From positions 248,001 to 312,000 of the forward strand of contig NZ_CP076543.1 in NCBI RefSeq assembly GCF_030440515.1: a DNA stretch of 64,000 bases, given 5' to 3'. Shown here in pieces: positions 51,997 through 61,417 of the stretch. The stretch's first letter is position 1, and the number at the start of each line of letters is the position of its first letter. Source of the stretch: Streptomyces xanthophaeus. GTDB taxonomy: Bacteria; Actinomycetota; Actinomycetes; Streptomycetales; Streptomycetaceae. The position numbers were made by a program, and so were the translations under genes. The notes under the pieces were generated by a model that made no database searches, was not told where the DNA came from, and saw only the letters and a program-made list of their open reading frames with translations.

Positions 51997-53238
51997 ATGC
52001 GACGTACGTTGACGATGGCCGTGGTGGCGGCCGCCCTGCTGGCGCCGGCAGGGCCGCTGTCCGTGGCCGCGGCCGGGAGCGTTGCCGCCCCGGTGGCCGT
52101 CGGCCGCTGGTCGGCGCGCGAGGCGCAGTCGTTCTGGACCGCCGAACGGATGGCCTCCGCCGCCCCGTTGCCGCCCGTGCCGCCCGAACTCGTGGATCCC
52201 GCACCGCCCGGGCTGCCCGAACCGCCGGAGCCGGCCGAACCCGCCGAGCCCGTCGAACCCGCCGAGCCCGCCGAACCGGCCGAGCCCGTCGAGCCCGTCG
52301 AGGAGATCCCGGTCGCCACGCCGACCCCCGTCGTGACAGGGCTCCCGGTGCCGTCCGCAACCCCGGCCGCCACACCCACGCCCGCACCCGCTCCCACACG
52401 CACACCTGGTGCCGTTCCTACGCCCACCCGCGCGCCATCGGCTCCGACTCCGTCTCCAGCTACGCTTCCGGCCCCGGCACGCCCGGCCGTTCCGCGGCTG
52501 CCGGCCCTCACTCCCGGCGTCGGGCAGAACTTCGACGGCATCCCGGTCGCCGGCCGGATGTACCTCGTCAAGGGGGGCGGGGCATACTTCTGCACCGCGA
52601 GCGTGGTCTCCTCCCCCGGCCGCAACCTGGTGCTCACCGCGGCGCACTGCCTGCTCGGCTCCGACACCCAGCAGGTGGCCTTCGTACCGCAGTACACGCG
52701 GGCGAAGCCGCAGCCGTACGGCATGTTCCCGGTCCTGCGGGACGCGGGCGGGCGCTCCAAGATCTGGATCGACCCGCGCTACCGCTCCCAGGGCGTCGAC
52801 CGCGCGGCCGCCCTCGACGTGGCCTTCGCCCAGGTGGGTCCGGACGCACGCGGCTTCCCGGTCGAGGCGGTGGTCGGCGGGAACCGGCTGGTGACCGGCG
52901 CCGGTTACGCACACGCGCGGGTCACGTTGATCGGCTACCCGGCCTCCGCCGCCCGGCCGCGCGTGTGCGTCAACCGGACGACGAAGTTCACCAGTGCCGA
53001 CGCACGGATCCCGGGATCGTTCCTGCGGATCAACTGCACCGGCTATCCCGGCGGGACCAGCGGCGGTCCGTTCGTGACCGGCTACGACGCGCGCACCGGG
53101 ACCGGTGACGTGGTGGGGGTCATCGGGGGCTGGAAGACCGGCGGGGACAAGGCCGACACCTCGTACAGCTCCTACTTCGGCGCGGACATCAGGAAGTTGT
53201 ACGAGAAGGCGGTTGCCGGGGCGAGGGCGCTGCGGTGA
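51997..53238 (+). CDS. Secreted S1-family serine protease with Pro-rich linker
   Basis: A 413-residue secreted protease. The signal peptide ends near residue 28. Residues about 50-165 are low complexity: repeated EPAEP/EPVEP, then TPTPAPAPTRTPG. The trypsin-like domain has the catalytic His in NLVLTAAHCLLG, Asp in AALDVAFAQVG and Ser in GYPGGTSGGPFVTG. GGGAG lies 8 bases before the ATG, and the gene starts 12 bases after the flavoenzyme stop, so they form an operon. Confidence 0.93.
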   Translation: MRRTLTMAVVAAALLAPAGPLSVAAAGSVAAPVAVGRWSAREAQSFWTAERMASAAPLPPVPPELVDPAPPGLPEPPEPAEPAEPVEPAEPAEPAEPVEPVEEIPVATPTPVVTGLPVPSATPAATPTPAPAPTRTPGAVPTPTRAPSAPTPSPATLPAPARPAVPRLPALTPGVGQNFDGIPVAGRMYLVKGGGAYFCTASVVSSPGRNLVLTAAHCLLGSDTQQVAFVPQYTRAKPQPYGMFPVLRDAGGRSKIWIDPRYRSQGVDRAAALDVAFAQVGPDARGFPVEAVVGGNRLVTGAGYAHARVTLIGYPASAARPRVCVNRTTKFTSADARIPGSFLRINCTGYPGGTSGGPFVTGYDARTGTGDVVGVIGGWKTGGDKADTSYSSYFGADIRKLYEKAVAGARALR

Positions 53239-53584
53239 GCACCCGCACCCAGCGGGTCCGGCGCGGGTTGCCGACCGTACGCGGTGTCACCGGAAGCCCG
53301 TCGCCGCTCAGCGGGTCGGCGGGCGCGAGGCCGAGCCGGCGGCGCAGGTCGGCGAGGGCCGCGTGGACGGGCGCGAGGACCACCTCGGCGCCCGGGTCGA
53401 CGGACGCGAGGGCGTGTGCGGTGGTCTCGATCGCCTCGGCGGCGTCCTCGGCGGCGGTCCGGCTCCAGCCGCCGGGCACGCCGGTTCCCCAGGGTGCGAC
53501 GGTGTCGTAGAGGTGGCAGGCGGCATCGGCCACGGCGTCGGCCCGTTCACCGACGCCCGGCGCCGCGATGGTCGGCAGTTCCAT
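53189..53584 (-). CDS. Hypothetical protein
   Basis: A 131-residue Ala-rich helical protein: ADAVADAACHLYDTVAPWG, ETTAHALASVDPGAEV, APVHAALADLRRRLGL. The family is unrecognised. The last 50 bases overlap the convergent protease gene. The ribosome binding site is weak, so it could be spurious, although the codon bias is good. Confidence 0.5.
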   Translation of the reverse strand: MELPTIAAPGVGERADAVADAACHLYDTVAPWGTGVPGGWSRTAAEDAAEAIETTAHALASVDPGAEVVLAPVHAALADLRRRLGLAPADPLSGDGLPVTPRTVGNPRRTRWVRVLTAAPSPRQPPSRTTS

Positions 53585-53714
53585 GCCGGGTCAACGAGCC
53601 GATACCGCCCGGGGTACGTACGGGCGGACACCGAGGTGCTGAGGGGCGGTCTCGGCGGCGTGGACAGCCCGTCGGTAGAGTCGGTCCGCAGAGCACGCGG
53701 ATCCGGGGGGACTC

Positions 53715-54446
53715 ATGACGGCTACGGATGCACCACCCATCGTCTTCGTACACGGGACGCGGTTCAGCGCGGGTCAGTGGAGCCCACAGCTCACGGCGCT
53801 CCGGGAAGACTTCCGCGTGACCGCCGTCGACCTGCCAGGCCACGGCACGCGCTCCGCTCAGCCCTGGAGTCTGGACGCGGCGACGGAGATCATCTCTTCC
53901 GCGGTGGACTCGCTCGACCGCGGACCCGCTCTGGTCGTCGGGCACTCGCTGGGCGGATACGCCTCGCTGGAGTTCGCGCGACGCTGCCCGGAGCAGTTGC
54001 GGGGGCTGGTTCTTGCGGGGGCCAGCGCGGCGACGACCGGTCCGTGGTCCATGCCGTATCGGTGGATCGCCGGGCTTGTCCCTCGCCTGCCGGCGGACCG
54101 GTTGGCCCGCTGGAACGACAGGTTCCTTCGCCGGCTCTACCCGCCCGAGGTGGTCGGCGCCACCATCCGCGCCGGCTACGCCTTCCATGCTCTGCCGGCC
54201 GCCTGGGGTGAGGTGCTGGGCCGCTTCGACGCGGATGCGATGCGCCATGTGTCGGCTCCCGTGCTCATCCTGAACGGCGAGAAGGACCCCGTCTTCCGGT
54301 CCGGCGAGAGGGACTTCGTACGGGCTCATCCGCACGCCCGTATCGAGCTCATCCCGCGGGCGAGACACCTCGCGAACTTCGACGATCCGGATGCTTTCAC
54401 GGATGCCGTCCGCCGCTTCGCCCTGCAGATACCTGCCCGCACCTGA
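53715..54446 (+). CDS. Alpha/beta-fold hydrolase
   Basis: A 243-residue serine hydrolase. The oxyanion-hole region IVFVHGTRFSAGQW comes first, the nucleophile is in LVVGHSLGGYASLEFARR, the acid Asp in LNGEKDPVFRSG and the His in PRARHLANFDDP. It resembles small esterases and C-C hydrolases. GGGGGA precedes the ATG by 4 bases. Confidence 0.92.
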   Translation: MTATDAPPIVFVHGTRFSAGQWSPQLTALREDFRVTAVDLPGHGTRSAQPWSLDAATEIISSAVDSLDRGPALVVGHSLGGYASLEFARRCPEQLRGLVLAGASAATTGPWSMPYRWIAGLVPRLPADRLARWNDRFLRRLYPPEVVGATIRAGYAFHALPAAWGEVLGRFDADAMRHVSAPVLILNGEKDPVFRSGERDFVRAHPHARIELIPRARHLANFDDPDAFTDAVRRFALQIPART

Positions 54447-54648
54447 CCGCGCGCCCCGGCAGGGGCCTTACGGGCGTTTGTCCGGTGATCGGATGATCGA
54501 CACAGGTGCAGGGCACACCGCTCCTCCTGGGTCCGCGGTCGGGGCGGCGCGTACGGGGCACGCGACCGCTGTGCCGTACTGCTCAGGTCGCAGTGCCGAG
54601 GCCGGAAATCATCATCAGGGCGCACCGGCCGGAAGGGGGGAGGCCGCC

Positions 54649-55701
54649 ATGATGTCCGTCATGGCACAAGAACTCGCATCGCTCGCCCAGCAGACCGCCG
54701 ACCGGCTGGCCGAGCAGCACGTCGGCGTGGTGGTGGCCGCGGTGGCGGATGACCTCGTGGAGATACGGGGTGCCGGAAGCACCGGCGCGAACCACGGGGA
54801 TGTCCCCGGCCCCGGCACCCTGTTCGAAATCGGCTCGGTTACCAAGGCCTTCACCGCCCTGGCCCTGGCGCGCCTGGCATCCGCCGGCACGGTGGGCCTG
54901 GACGAGCCGCTCGCCGATCTGCTGCCCGCCGGGACGGCCGTTCCGTCACGGGAGGGCCGTCCGATCTCCCTGCAGCATCTGGCCACCCACACCTCCGGCC
55001 TGCCGCGACTGCCGAAGGGCATGCTGCTCCAGGCTCTGCTGCGCCCGTCGAAGCCGGATCCGTACGCCGGCTGCACGGCCGACGTCCTGCTGTCCGGGCT
55101 GGCCCGGACCCGTCTGGGGGCCACTCCGGGGAAACGGTTCCGGTACTCCAACCTCGGAGCCGGACTGCTGGGGCTGGCCCTCGCACGCCGGGCAGGCACG
55201 GAGTACGAAACCCTCATCACCCGTGAGATCTGCGCCCCCTTGGGCATGGCCGACACCGTCGTGACGGTGGACGCCGCCCGCTCGGAACGCTCGGCGCAGG
55301 GCCACGCCCGCCGCGGGCGCCCCGCCGCACCGTGGCGCCTCGCCGACCTGGCGGGAGCGGGAGGCCTGCATTCGACCGCGACCGACCTGGTGGCCTTCGT
55401 ACGGGCCCAGCTGGACGGCGGCCCCGCCGAGCTCGCCGAGGCGATCCGCCTGAGCCGTGCGGTCGAGTACCGCAGGAGCCCCTTCGCCCGGGTGCACCTC
55501 GGCTGGATGGCCCACCGCCTGCACCCCCGGCAGGGCGCCCATCTCCAGATCTGGCACAACGGAGGAACAGGGGGCTTCTCCTCCTTCGTCGGGTTCGACC
55601 CGGAGAAACGGCTCGCCGTCATCGCCCTCGGCAACACGCGGCGTCCGGTGGACGGCCCTGCCTTCGACCTCCTGCGCACCCTGCAGGCAGAGCGTGCCTG
55701 A
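54649..55701 (+). CDS. Beta-lactamase-fold serine hydrolase (class C-like)
   Basis: A 350-residue protein with the penicillin-binding fold: SxxK as GSVTKAFTALALARL, YxN as FRYSNLGAGLLG, and the HNGG triad counterpart in IWHNGGTGGFSSF. No signal peptide is visible, so it is probably a cytoplasmic esterase or peptidase rather than an antibiotic lactamase. GGGGAGG sits 5 bases upstream of the ATG ATG pair. Confidence 0.92.
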   Translation: MMSVMAQELASLAQQTADRLAEQHVGVVVAAVADDLVEIRGAGSTGANHGDVPGPGTLFEIGSVTKAFTALALARLASAGTVGLDEPLADLLPAGTAVPSREGRPISLQHLATHTSGLPRLPKGMLLQALLRPSKPDPYAGCTADVLLSGLARTRLGATPGKRFRYSNLGAGLLGLALARRAGTEYETLITREICAPLGMADTVVTVDAARSERSAQGHARRGRPAAPWRLADLAGAGGLHSTATDLVAFVRAQLDGGPAELAEAIRLSRAVEYRRSPFARVHLGWMAHRLHPRQGAHLQIWHNGGTGGFSSFVGFDPEKRLAVIALGNTRRPVDGPAFDLLRTLQAERA

Positions 55702-55768
55702 CGGTGGTCGCGGCCTGGGCGGCCGTGGTCCTTAAGGGCTGCCCGCCATGACCGAACCCTACAAATTC

Positions 55769-55791
55769 ATGATCACGAATCGATTGATCAT
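55769..55791. promoter_or_regulatory. Palindrome upstream of ketosynthase
   Basis: ATGATCA (55769-55775) and TGATCAT (55785-55791) are perfect 7-bp arms around a 9-base centre that contains AATCGATT. It is AT-rich for this genome. About 90 bases upstream of the ketosynthase start, a good place for an operator. Confidence 0.5.
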
Positions 55792-55877
55792 CTCGCTCAT
55801 GAACCGGCCCCCCGCTTGACACAGTGGTGACACAGCCAGTCCGACCGACTGTGAGATCACCACAAGGGGGAACCGTC

Positions 55878-57098
55878 ATGGGTACGGGCATCACCGGAGT
55901 TGCCGTCACCGGCCTGGGGGCCACCACCCCGCTCGGCGGCGACGCGGAGACCACCTGGCAGGCAATGCTGCGCGGCGAGAACGGAATCCGCGCCATCGAG
56001 GAGGAGTGGGCCGCGTCCCTCCCCGTGCGCATCGCCGGGCGGGTGCGGGAGGATCCGGCCGGGGTGCTGGACCGGGTGCAGGCGCGGCGCCTGGACCGCT
56101 GCGAGCAGCTCGCGCTGGTGGCCGCCCGCGAGGCATGGGCGGACGCGGGGCGGCCGCAGGTGGATCCGGAGCGGCTCGCCGTGGTCATCGGCACCGGGAC
56201 CGGCGGGGCGCTGACCCTGCTCGGGCAGGACGACGTCCTGGAGGCCTCCGGCGTGCGCAAGGTCTCCCCGCACACCGTTCCGATGCTGATGGCCAACGGC
56301 CCGGCGGCCTGGGTGTCCATCGAGCTCGGCGCACGCGGCGGCGCGCACACCCCGGTCAGCGCCTGTGCCTCCGGCGGGGAAGCCCTGTCGCTCGCCCTGG
56401 ACCTGATCCGGCTCGGACGGGCCGACGTGGTGGTGGCCGGCGGTACGGAGGCCTGTGTGCACCCGCTGCCGCTGGCCGGGTTCGCGCAGGCCAAGGCCCA
56501 CTCGACGCGCAACGACGACCCGGCGGGGGCCTCCCGCCCCTTCGACACCGGCCGCGACGGCTTCGTGATCGGCGAGGGCGCCGGGCTGGTGGTCCTGGAG
56601 CGGGCGGAGTTCGCGGCCGCGCGCGGGGCGCGGGTGTACGCACGGCTGGCGGGGGCGGGGGTGACCTCGGACGCCCACCACATCACCGCCGCCCACGCGC
56701 CGGGACAGGTACGGGCGATACGGACGGCGCTGGCCTCGGCCGGGCTCGCCCCCGCCGACGTCGCGCTCGTGTACGCGCATGCGACGTCGACGCAGGCGGG
56801 GGACCTGGTGGAGGCACGGTCGATCGCCGAGGCGGTGGGTACGCACGCCGCGGTGACGGCGACCAAGTCCATGACGGGGCACCTGTTCGGGGCGGCGGGC
56901 GCGGTGGGGGCCGTCGCGGCGGTGCGGTCGGTGTACGAGGGGGTGGTCCCGGCGACCCGCAACCTGGAGTCCCCGGACCCAGAGGTCGGCCTGGACGTGG
57001 TCGCGGGCGGCTCCCGCCGGATGCCGGTGCCCGCCGCGCTGGCGAACGCCTTCGGCTTCGGCGGCCACAATGCCGCCCTGCTCTTCACCTCCGCCTGA
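55878..57098 (+). CDS. Beta-ketoacyl-ACP synthase (FabF/KAS II type)
   Basis: A 406-residue ketosynthase. The catalytic Cys is in TPVSACASGGEALSLALD, the first His in YAHATSTQAGD, and the second His with Lys in TATKSMTGHLFGAAG, ending NAFGFGGHNAALLF. It condenses acyl-ACP with malonyl-ACP. It is a single stand-alone copy with no ACP or ketoreductase adjacent, so it is probably accessory to fatty-acid synthesis or to a remote pathway. GGGGGA precedes the ATG. Confidence 0.93.
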   Translation: MGTGITGVAVTGLGATTPLGGDAETTWQAMLRGENGIRAIEEEWAASLPVRIAGRVREDPAGVLDRVQARRLDRCEQLALVAAREAWADAGRPQVDPERLAVVIGTGTGGALTLLGQDDVLEASGVRKVSPHTVPMLMANGPAAWVSIELGARGGAHTPVSACASGGEALSLALDLIRLGRADVVVAGGTEACVHPLPLAGFAQAKAHSTRNDDPAGASRPFDTGRDGFVIGEGAGLVVLERAEFAAARGARVYARLAGAGVTSDAHHITAAHAPGQVRAIRTALASAGLAPADVALVYAHATSTQAGDLVEARSIAEAVGTHAAVTATKSMTGHLFGAAGAVGAVAAVRSVYEGVVPATRNLESPDPEVGLDVVAGGSRRMPVPAALANAFGFGGHNAALLFTSA

Positions 57099-57265
57099 CC
57101 GCATCCCCGGCCGGCGCCCGTCCGGCCTGCGCACGGCTTACGCCCAGTGCCGCGAGAAGGGTGTGGAGGCTGTGACGCGGTCCGAGGGCACGGCCCACCG
57201 GCTGGAGCGGTACACGATCGATTTCGGCCGGAAGTCCCGGAGCAGGCGGGGAGGCCGGACGCCGG

Positions 57266-58276
57266 TCAGCGGGCGAGTACGTGGCCGTCGTCGGGGCGGT
57301 GGTCACGCGAGCGCCGCAGGTCGGTGGTGACGTACGTGCGTTGGAGCCAGCGGTCCGCTCCGTCGTAGCGGGGGTGGAAGGCGGTGCGGCCGTGGACGGT
57401 GACGCGGTTGTCGATGACGACCAGGTCGCCCGGATTCAGGCGCAGGGTGCGGGCGGTCGCCTCGCAGGCACGGCCGAATTCGGTCAGCGCTTCGGCGGCC
57501 CGAGGGGTGAGCGGGGTGGTGACGAGTTGGGCCATCCTGATGTCGGGGTCCTCGACCGCTCCCGACAGCACCGGTCGGGGCTCGGCGCCGGACTCGCCCG
57601 CGGCGGCGTCGGGGCCGAAGGAAGGCGGTGGTGTGGTGATGAACTCCGGTGCGAACAGGGCCTGGCGACTGGCCGGAGTGAGGAGCGGCAGCGCCCGGCG
57701 GATGCCGGCGACGCGCATGCCGGCGGTCCGGTCGTGGTCGGCGCGCAGGCACAGGAAGATCACGTAGTCGGGTGGGTGGGGGTGGAAGCCGTTCTCGGTG
57801 TGGAAGGACAGCGGCACCGATCCGGCGTTGCCGTGGAAGCTCTCCTGCCCTGGCACGGGTACGACGTCCTGCACGAGGGCGCCGGATTTCTCGGCCCGGT
57901 AGGCGAGCGGCTCGCCGAGCCCGCAGGCCACCATGGTGAGCACCGCGGCCGGGACGGTGGCGCGGCGCTGGACCGAGCCGGGTACGGACGGTGTCGCGGG
58001 CAGCGCCGCCTGGTCGACGGGCAGGCCGCCGATCACCAAGGTGCCGTGCGGGCCGGAGTGCCTTCGAAAGCGGCGTACCCCGCGGCGCAGCGGTAACGGA
58101 AGGTCATCCGAGGCGTCCCGGGCCCGGGCCACCCACTCGGGGTCGTCGACCCGGTCGTGCTCGCCGGTGCACAGGGCGCGGGCCAGTCGCCCGCACGCGT
58201 CGGCATCGGCCGGGTCGAGTGCCCAGTCGGCGGCGACGGCAGGGCTTCGGGTGGTGCCGGGCGTCGTCTCGGGCAT
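57266..58276 (-). CDS. Clavaminate-synthase-like 2OG-Fe(II) oxygenase
   Basis: A 336-residue TauD-fold oxygenase. The iron site is HxE in PLSFHTENGFHPHPPDYVIF, with the distal His in VVIDNRVTVHGRTAFHPRYDG and the 2OG-binding Arg in DRWLQRTYV. The use of Glu and this spacing match the clavaminate synthase/asparagine and arginine beta-hydroxylase group (VioC, AsnO type), so an amino acid substrate is likely. AGGAG is 6 bases before the ATG. Codon 61 is TTA (58094-58096). It follows the unknown gene by 42 bases in one operon. Confidence 0.9.
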   Translation of the reverse strand: MPETTPGTTRSPAVAADWALDPADADACGRLARALCTGEHDRVDDPEWVARARDASDDLPLPLRRGVRRFRRHSGPHGTLVIGGLPVDQAALPATPSVPGSVQRRATVPAAVLTMVACGLGEPLAYRAEKSGALVQDVVPVPGQESFHGNAGSVPLSFHTENGFHPHPPDYVIFLCLRADHDRTAGMRVAGIRRALPLLTPASRQALFAPEFITTPPPSFGPDAAAGESGAEPRPVLSGAVEDPDIRMAQLVTTPLTPRAAEALTEFGRACEATARTLRLNPGDLVVIDNRVTVHGRTAFHPRYDGADRWLQRTYVTTDLRRSRDHRPDDGHVLAR

Positions 58277-58318
58277 CAGGATCTCCTGCCGGAGGTGGGA
58301 ACGGGCGGACAGGCGGAC

Positions 58319-59437
58319 TCACGAGTGGCGCAGGCGGGCCACGGAGTCGGCGACGTAGTGGTCCCCGAATCGGATCAGGGATGCGTACTGGGCCGCGCGG
58401 CGATGGCGCATGAGCCGTAGTTCGGCGACGGCGTTGTCGGGGCCTTCGGGCTTCTGAGCGATGGAACGCCGCAGATGCACCATCGAGTACGCGAGGGTGA
58501 CGTGCCGTTCACCGTCCACGATGTCGGCTTCCAGGAGCGCACCCCGTGCCTCGGCCAGCTCCGGGGCGCGGGCCGCCAACTGTTCGTAAGAGTCGGGTAC
58601 CACGGACAGCAGGTCCTTCATCGCCGCCCGGAACAGCTTGTAGCCGCGGTGCTGGCGGCCGCTCAGCGGGACGTCCACCGACGGGGGCGCCATGGTCTGG
58701 CGTATCGCCGCCATGTAGTAGTCGGCCGGGACCGTGCTCGCGTGGGTCATGGCCGCCGGGAAGCCCCGTACGTACGTCGTCGCGTCCGCCAGCCGCGACA
58801 GAGCGGCCTCGCCGTCGCCGTGCCGTAGGTGGCGGGTGGCGTCGGCCACGGCGACCGCGGCGCAGATGTTGAACAGGACGTGGACCTGGTGCCCGATGAG
58901 CCACCGGGCACTCCACACGCTCTCCATCGACGCCCCCGCGGCAGGCTCGGGGACGGCCACCAGCTGGATGGAGTCGGGGTCGGCGCCCGGCGCCGCGCCG
59001 GTGAGGTCGAGCACCGCCTGCCGCATCCCGGCCGCCTCCAGCGCCAGGTCGGAGCCCGACAGCGGGGCCTCGCACAGGTCTTCCAGACCGCGGTGGACGA
59101 CCAGGACCCCGTGCAGGGCGGCCTGCTGATCCGACAGCTCCCGCTCGCGGACCCGGAAGAACGACTGACTGGTCGACTCCGCCGGCAGTGCCTCACCGGC
59201 GACGGCCGGAGCCAGAGCCGACAGCGCGGCCACCAACTCGCCGGCAGCCGCGGCGGCCTGCCGCAGGGCGAGGTTCCGCTCGACGGGTCTGGCGTGGGTC
59301 GGCAGCCCGCCCAGCACGCGCGCGGTCCGCTCCGCCTCGGCATCTACCTGTGGGCCCAGCACCGGGACGGACCGCCCGCCTCGGGGCTCACGGAAAACGG
59401 CAACAGCTGGATGACCGGCGACCGGCGATAAGCCCAT
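58319..59437 (-). CDS. Unrecognised all-helical protein, operon partner of oxygenase
   Basis: A 372-residue protein, almost wholly helical: LSDQQAALHGVLVVHRGLED, WLIGHQVHVLFNICAAVAVA, then YYMAAIRQTMAPPSVDVPLSGRQ and a C-terminal SMVHLRRSIAQ. There are no Cys clusters, signal or membrane spans. A Tyr/Arg/Pro/Gly pattern (DYY, MAPPSV, LSGRQHRGY) is faintly like the tryptophan-dioxygenase/PrnB heme fold, but this is weak. ATG 59437 has codon 3 as TTA. An upstream in-frame GTG lies at 59491. The product is unknown. Confidence 0.75.
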   Translation of the reverse strand: MGLSPVAGHPAVAVFREPRGGRSVPVLGPQVDAEAERTARVLGGLPTHARPVERNLALRQAAAAAGELVAALSALAPAVAGEALPAESTSQSFFRVRERELSDQQAALHGVLVVHRGLEDLCEAPLSGSDLALEAAGMRQAVLDLTGAAPGADPDSIQLVAVPEPAAGASMESVWSARWLIGHQVHVLFNICAAVAVADATRHLRHGDGEAALSRLADATTYVRGFPAAMTHASTVPADYYMAAIRQTMAPPSVDVPLSGRQHRGYKLFRAAMKDLLSVVPDSYEQLAARAPELAEARGALLEADIVDGERHVTLAYSMVHLRRSIAQKPEGPDNAVAELRLMRHRRAAQYASLIRFGDHYVADSVARLRHS

Positions 59438-59475
59438 GGTGGAAGTACTTCGCCAAGAACACCCCGCACGAAACC

Positions 59476-59490
59476 TGATCTTCAAGATCA
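59476..59490. promoter_or_regulatory. Perfect 15-bp palindrome before the operon
   Basis: TGATCTTCAAGATCA is perfectly symmetric around C. It lies about 40 bases upstream of the unknown gene and is AT-rich against its surroundings, as expected of an operator for the two-gene operon. Confidence 0.55.
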
Positions 59491-59526
59491 CTACAGGGGC
59501 CGTGCCGGCCCGGCGGTGATGCTATG

Positions 59527-61362
59527 TCAGCCGAGCGCGCGGTCGAGGTTGAAGGCGGCGCTGATCAGCGAGAGGTGGGTGAAGGCCTGGGGGAAGTTGC
59601 CCAGTTGTTCTCCGGTCGGGCCGATCTCCTCCGCGAACAGGCCGAGGTGGTTGGCGTAGGTGAGCATCTTCTCGAAGGCGAGCCGGGCCTCCTCCAGCCG
59701 GCCTGCGCGGGCCAGCGCCTCCACGTACCAGAACGAGCAGATCGAGAAGGTGCCCTCGGGGCCGTGCAGGCCGTCCGGGCTGGCGGTCGGGTCGTAGCGG
59801 TACACCAGCGAGTCGGAGACCAGATCGGTGGTGAGCGCGTCCAGGGTGGAGAGCCACTTGGGGTCGGTGGGCGAGACGAACTTGGCCATCGGCATCATCA
59901 GCAGCGAGGCGTCCAGCACGTGGTCGTCCAGTCCCTGGACGAACGCCCCTCGCTCGGCCGACCAGCCGCGCCGCATGATCTGCCGGTAGATCGCGTCCCG
60001 GGATTCCCGCCAGCGGTTCAGGTCCGCCGGCAGACCGCGGCGGTTCGCCATGCGCATCGCGCGCTCCAGTGCCACCCAGCACATCAGCCGCGAGTACACG
60101 AAGTTCCGCCGGCCCGCTCTGGTCTCCCACACCCCCTCGTCAGGCTGGTCCCAGTGCTCGCACAGCCAGTCCACCACGGCGCCGACCTGGTCCCAGCGGT
60201 CACTGCTGATCGGCTGCCCCCACTTGTCGTAGAGGTAGACCGAGTCGATCAGCGCACCGTAGATGTCCAGCTGGAGCTGGCCGGTGGCCGCGTTGCCCAC
60301 CCGGACCGGTGCGGAGCCGAGGTATCCCTCCAGGTGCGGAAGCTCGTATTCGGGCAGGTCGGTGCGCCCGTCGATGCCGTACATGATCTGCAACGGACCG
60401 GTCTGCCCCTTGCCCCGCAGGACGCCGCGCTCGGCGATGAACCCCATGAACGCCTCGGCCTCGGAGGTGAACCCGAGGCGCAGCATCGCGTAGACGCAGA
60501 AGGCGGCGTCGCGGACCCAGACGTAGCGGTAGTCCCAGTTGCGCTCGCCGCCGATCTGCTCGGGCAGGCTGGTGGTCGGTGCGGCGACGATCGCACCGGT
60601 CGGCGCGTAGGTGAGCAGTTTCAGCACCAGCGCGGAGCGGTTCACCATCTCCCGCCACCGCCCGTGGTAGCGGGAGCGGGCCAGCCAGTGGCGCCAGAAC
60701 CGGACGGTCGCCTCGGCCTGCTCCTGCGCCTCGGCGCGCGGGCACGCCCGGGGCGGGACGTCGTCGCCGATCTGGTCGAGGGCGAACACGTGGGACTCTC
60801 CCTCGATGAGCTTGAAGTGCGACCACACGTCCGGTCCATCGGCTTCCAGGGGTGCGGTGGCGGTCAGCGCGAGCGCCAGTGAAGGGGAGCGGAACACCGC
60901 TGTGTGGCCTTCGAGGTGCGTGGTGTGCGCTTCGGCGCCGTAGCCGAAGCGGGGGGCGATCCGCGCCCTGAACGGGAGGGTCCCGCGGACGCAGATCACC
61001 CGCCGGATCAGCCGGTGCCGGGCCGCCTCGCGGGACTCGTCGACCACGGGCATGAAGTCCTGGATCTCCGCGACCCCGTCCGCGGCGAAGAATCGCGTGA
61101 TCAGCACGTTCGTGTCGGGGAAGTAGAACTGCCTGGTGCGGGTCGGGACGTCGGCGGCCAGCTCGAACGACCCGCCCCGGTCGGCGTCGAGGATGGCCCC
61201 GAAGACGCTGGGCGCGTCGAAGCGCGGGCAGCAGTACCAGTCGATGGTGCCGTTCGTGCCGACCAGGGCGGTCGTACGGAGATCACCGATCAGGCCGTGG
61301 TCGGAGATCGGGATGTAACGGCCGCCGGCCGCCTGTTCCAAACCGGTCGTGTCGAACGCCAT
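59527..61362 (-). CDS. GH15-family glycosidase (glucoamylase/trehalase-like)
   Basis: A 611-residue enzyme. The N-terminal beta-sandwich begins YIPISDHGLIGDLRTTALVG and GTIDWYCCPRFDAPSVFGA. The (alpha/alpha)6 barrel has NWDYRYVWVRDAAFCVYAML, with the general acid region GVWETRAGRRNFVYSR and the late GTFSICSFWYVEALARAG. It lacks a signal peptide, as do actinobacterial GH15 trehalases and dextran-type enzymes. It probably cleaves trehalose or alpha-glucans inside the cell. GGGAGG sits 5 bases upstream of ATG 61362. Confidence 0.93.
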   Translation of the reverse strand: MAFDTTGLEQAAGGRYIPISDHGLIGDLRTTALVGTNGTIDWYCCPRFDAPSVFGAILDADRGGSFELAADVPTRTRQFYFPDTNVLITRFFAADGVAEIQDFMPVVDESREAARHRLIRRVICVRGTLPFRARIAPRFGYGAEAHTTHLEGHTAVFRSPSLALALTATAPLEADGPDVWSHFKLIEGESHVFALDQIGDDVPPRACPRAEAQEQAEATVRFWRHWLARSRYHGRWREMVNRSALVLKLLTYAPTGAIVAAPTTSLPEQIGGERNWDYRYVWVRDAAFCVYAMLRLGFTSEAEAFMGFIAERGVLRGKGQTGPLQIMYGIDGRTDLPEYELPHLEGYLGSAPVRVGNAATGQLQLDIYGALIDSVYLYDKWGQPISSDRWDQVGAVVDWLCEHWDQPDEGVWETRAGRRNFVYSRLMCWVALERAMRMANRRGLPADLNRWRESRDAIYRQIMRRGWSAERGAFVQGLDDHVLDASLLMMPMAKFVSPTDPKWLSTLDALTTDLVSDSLVYRYDPTASPDGLHGPEGTFSICSFWYVEALARAGRLEEARLAFEKMLTYANHLGLFAEEIGPTGEQLGNFPQAFTHLSLISAAFNLDRALG

Positions 61363-61417
61363 GCGGGCCTCCCTGCCGCTGCGGCCCGGACCAGGAGATG
61401 AAGCCTCGCTCCTCATG

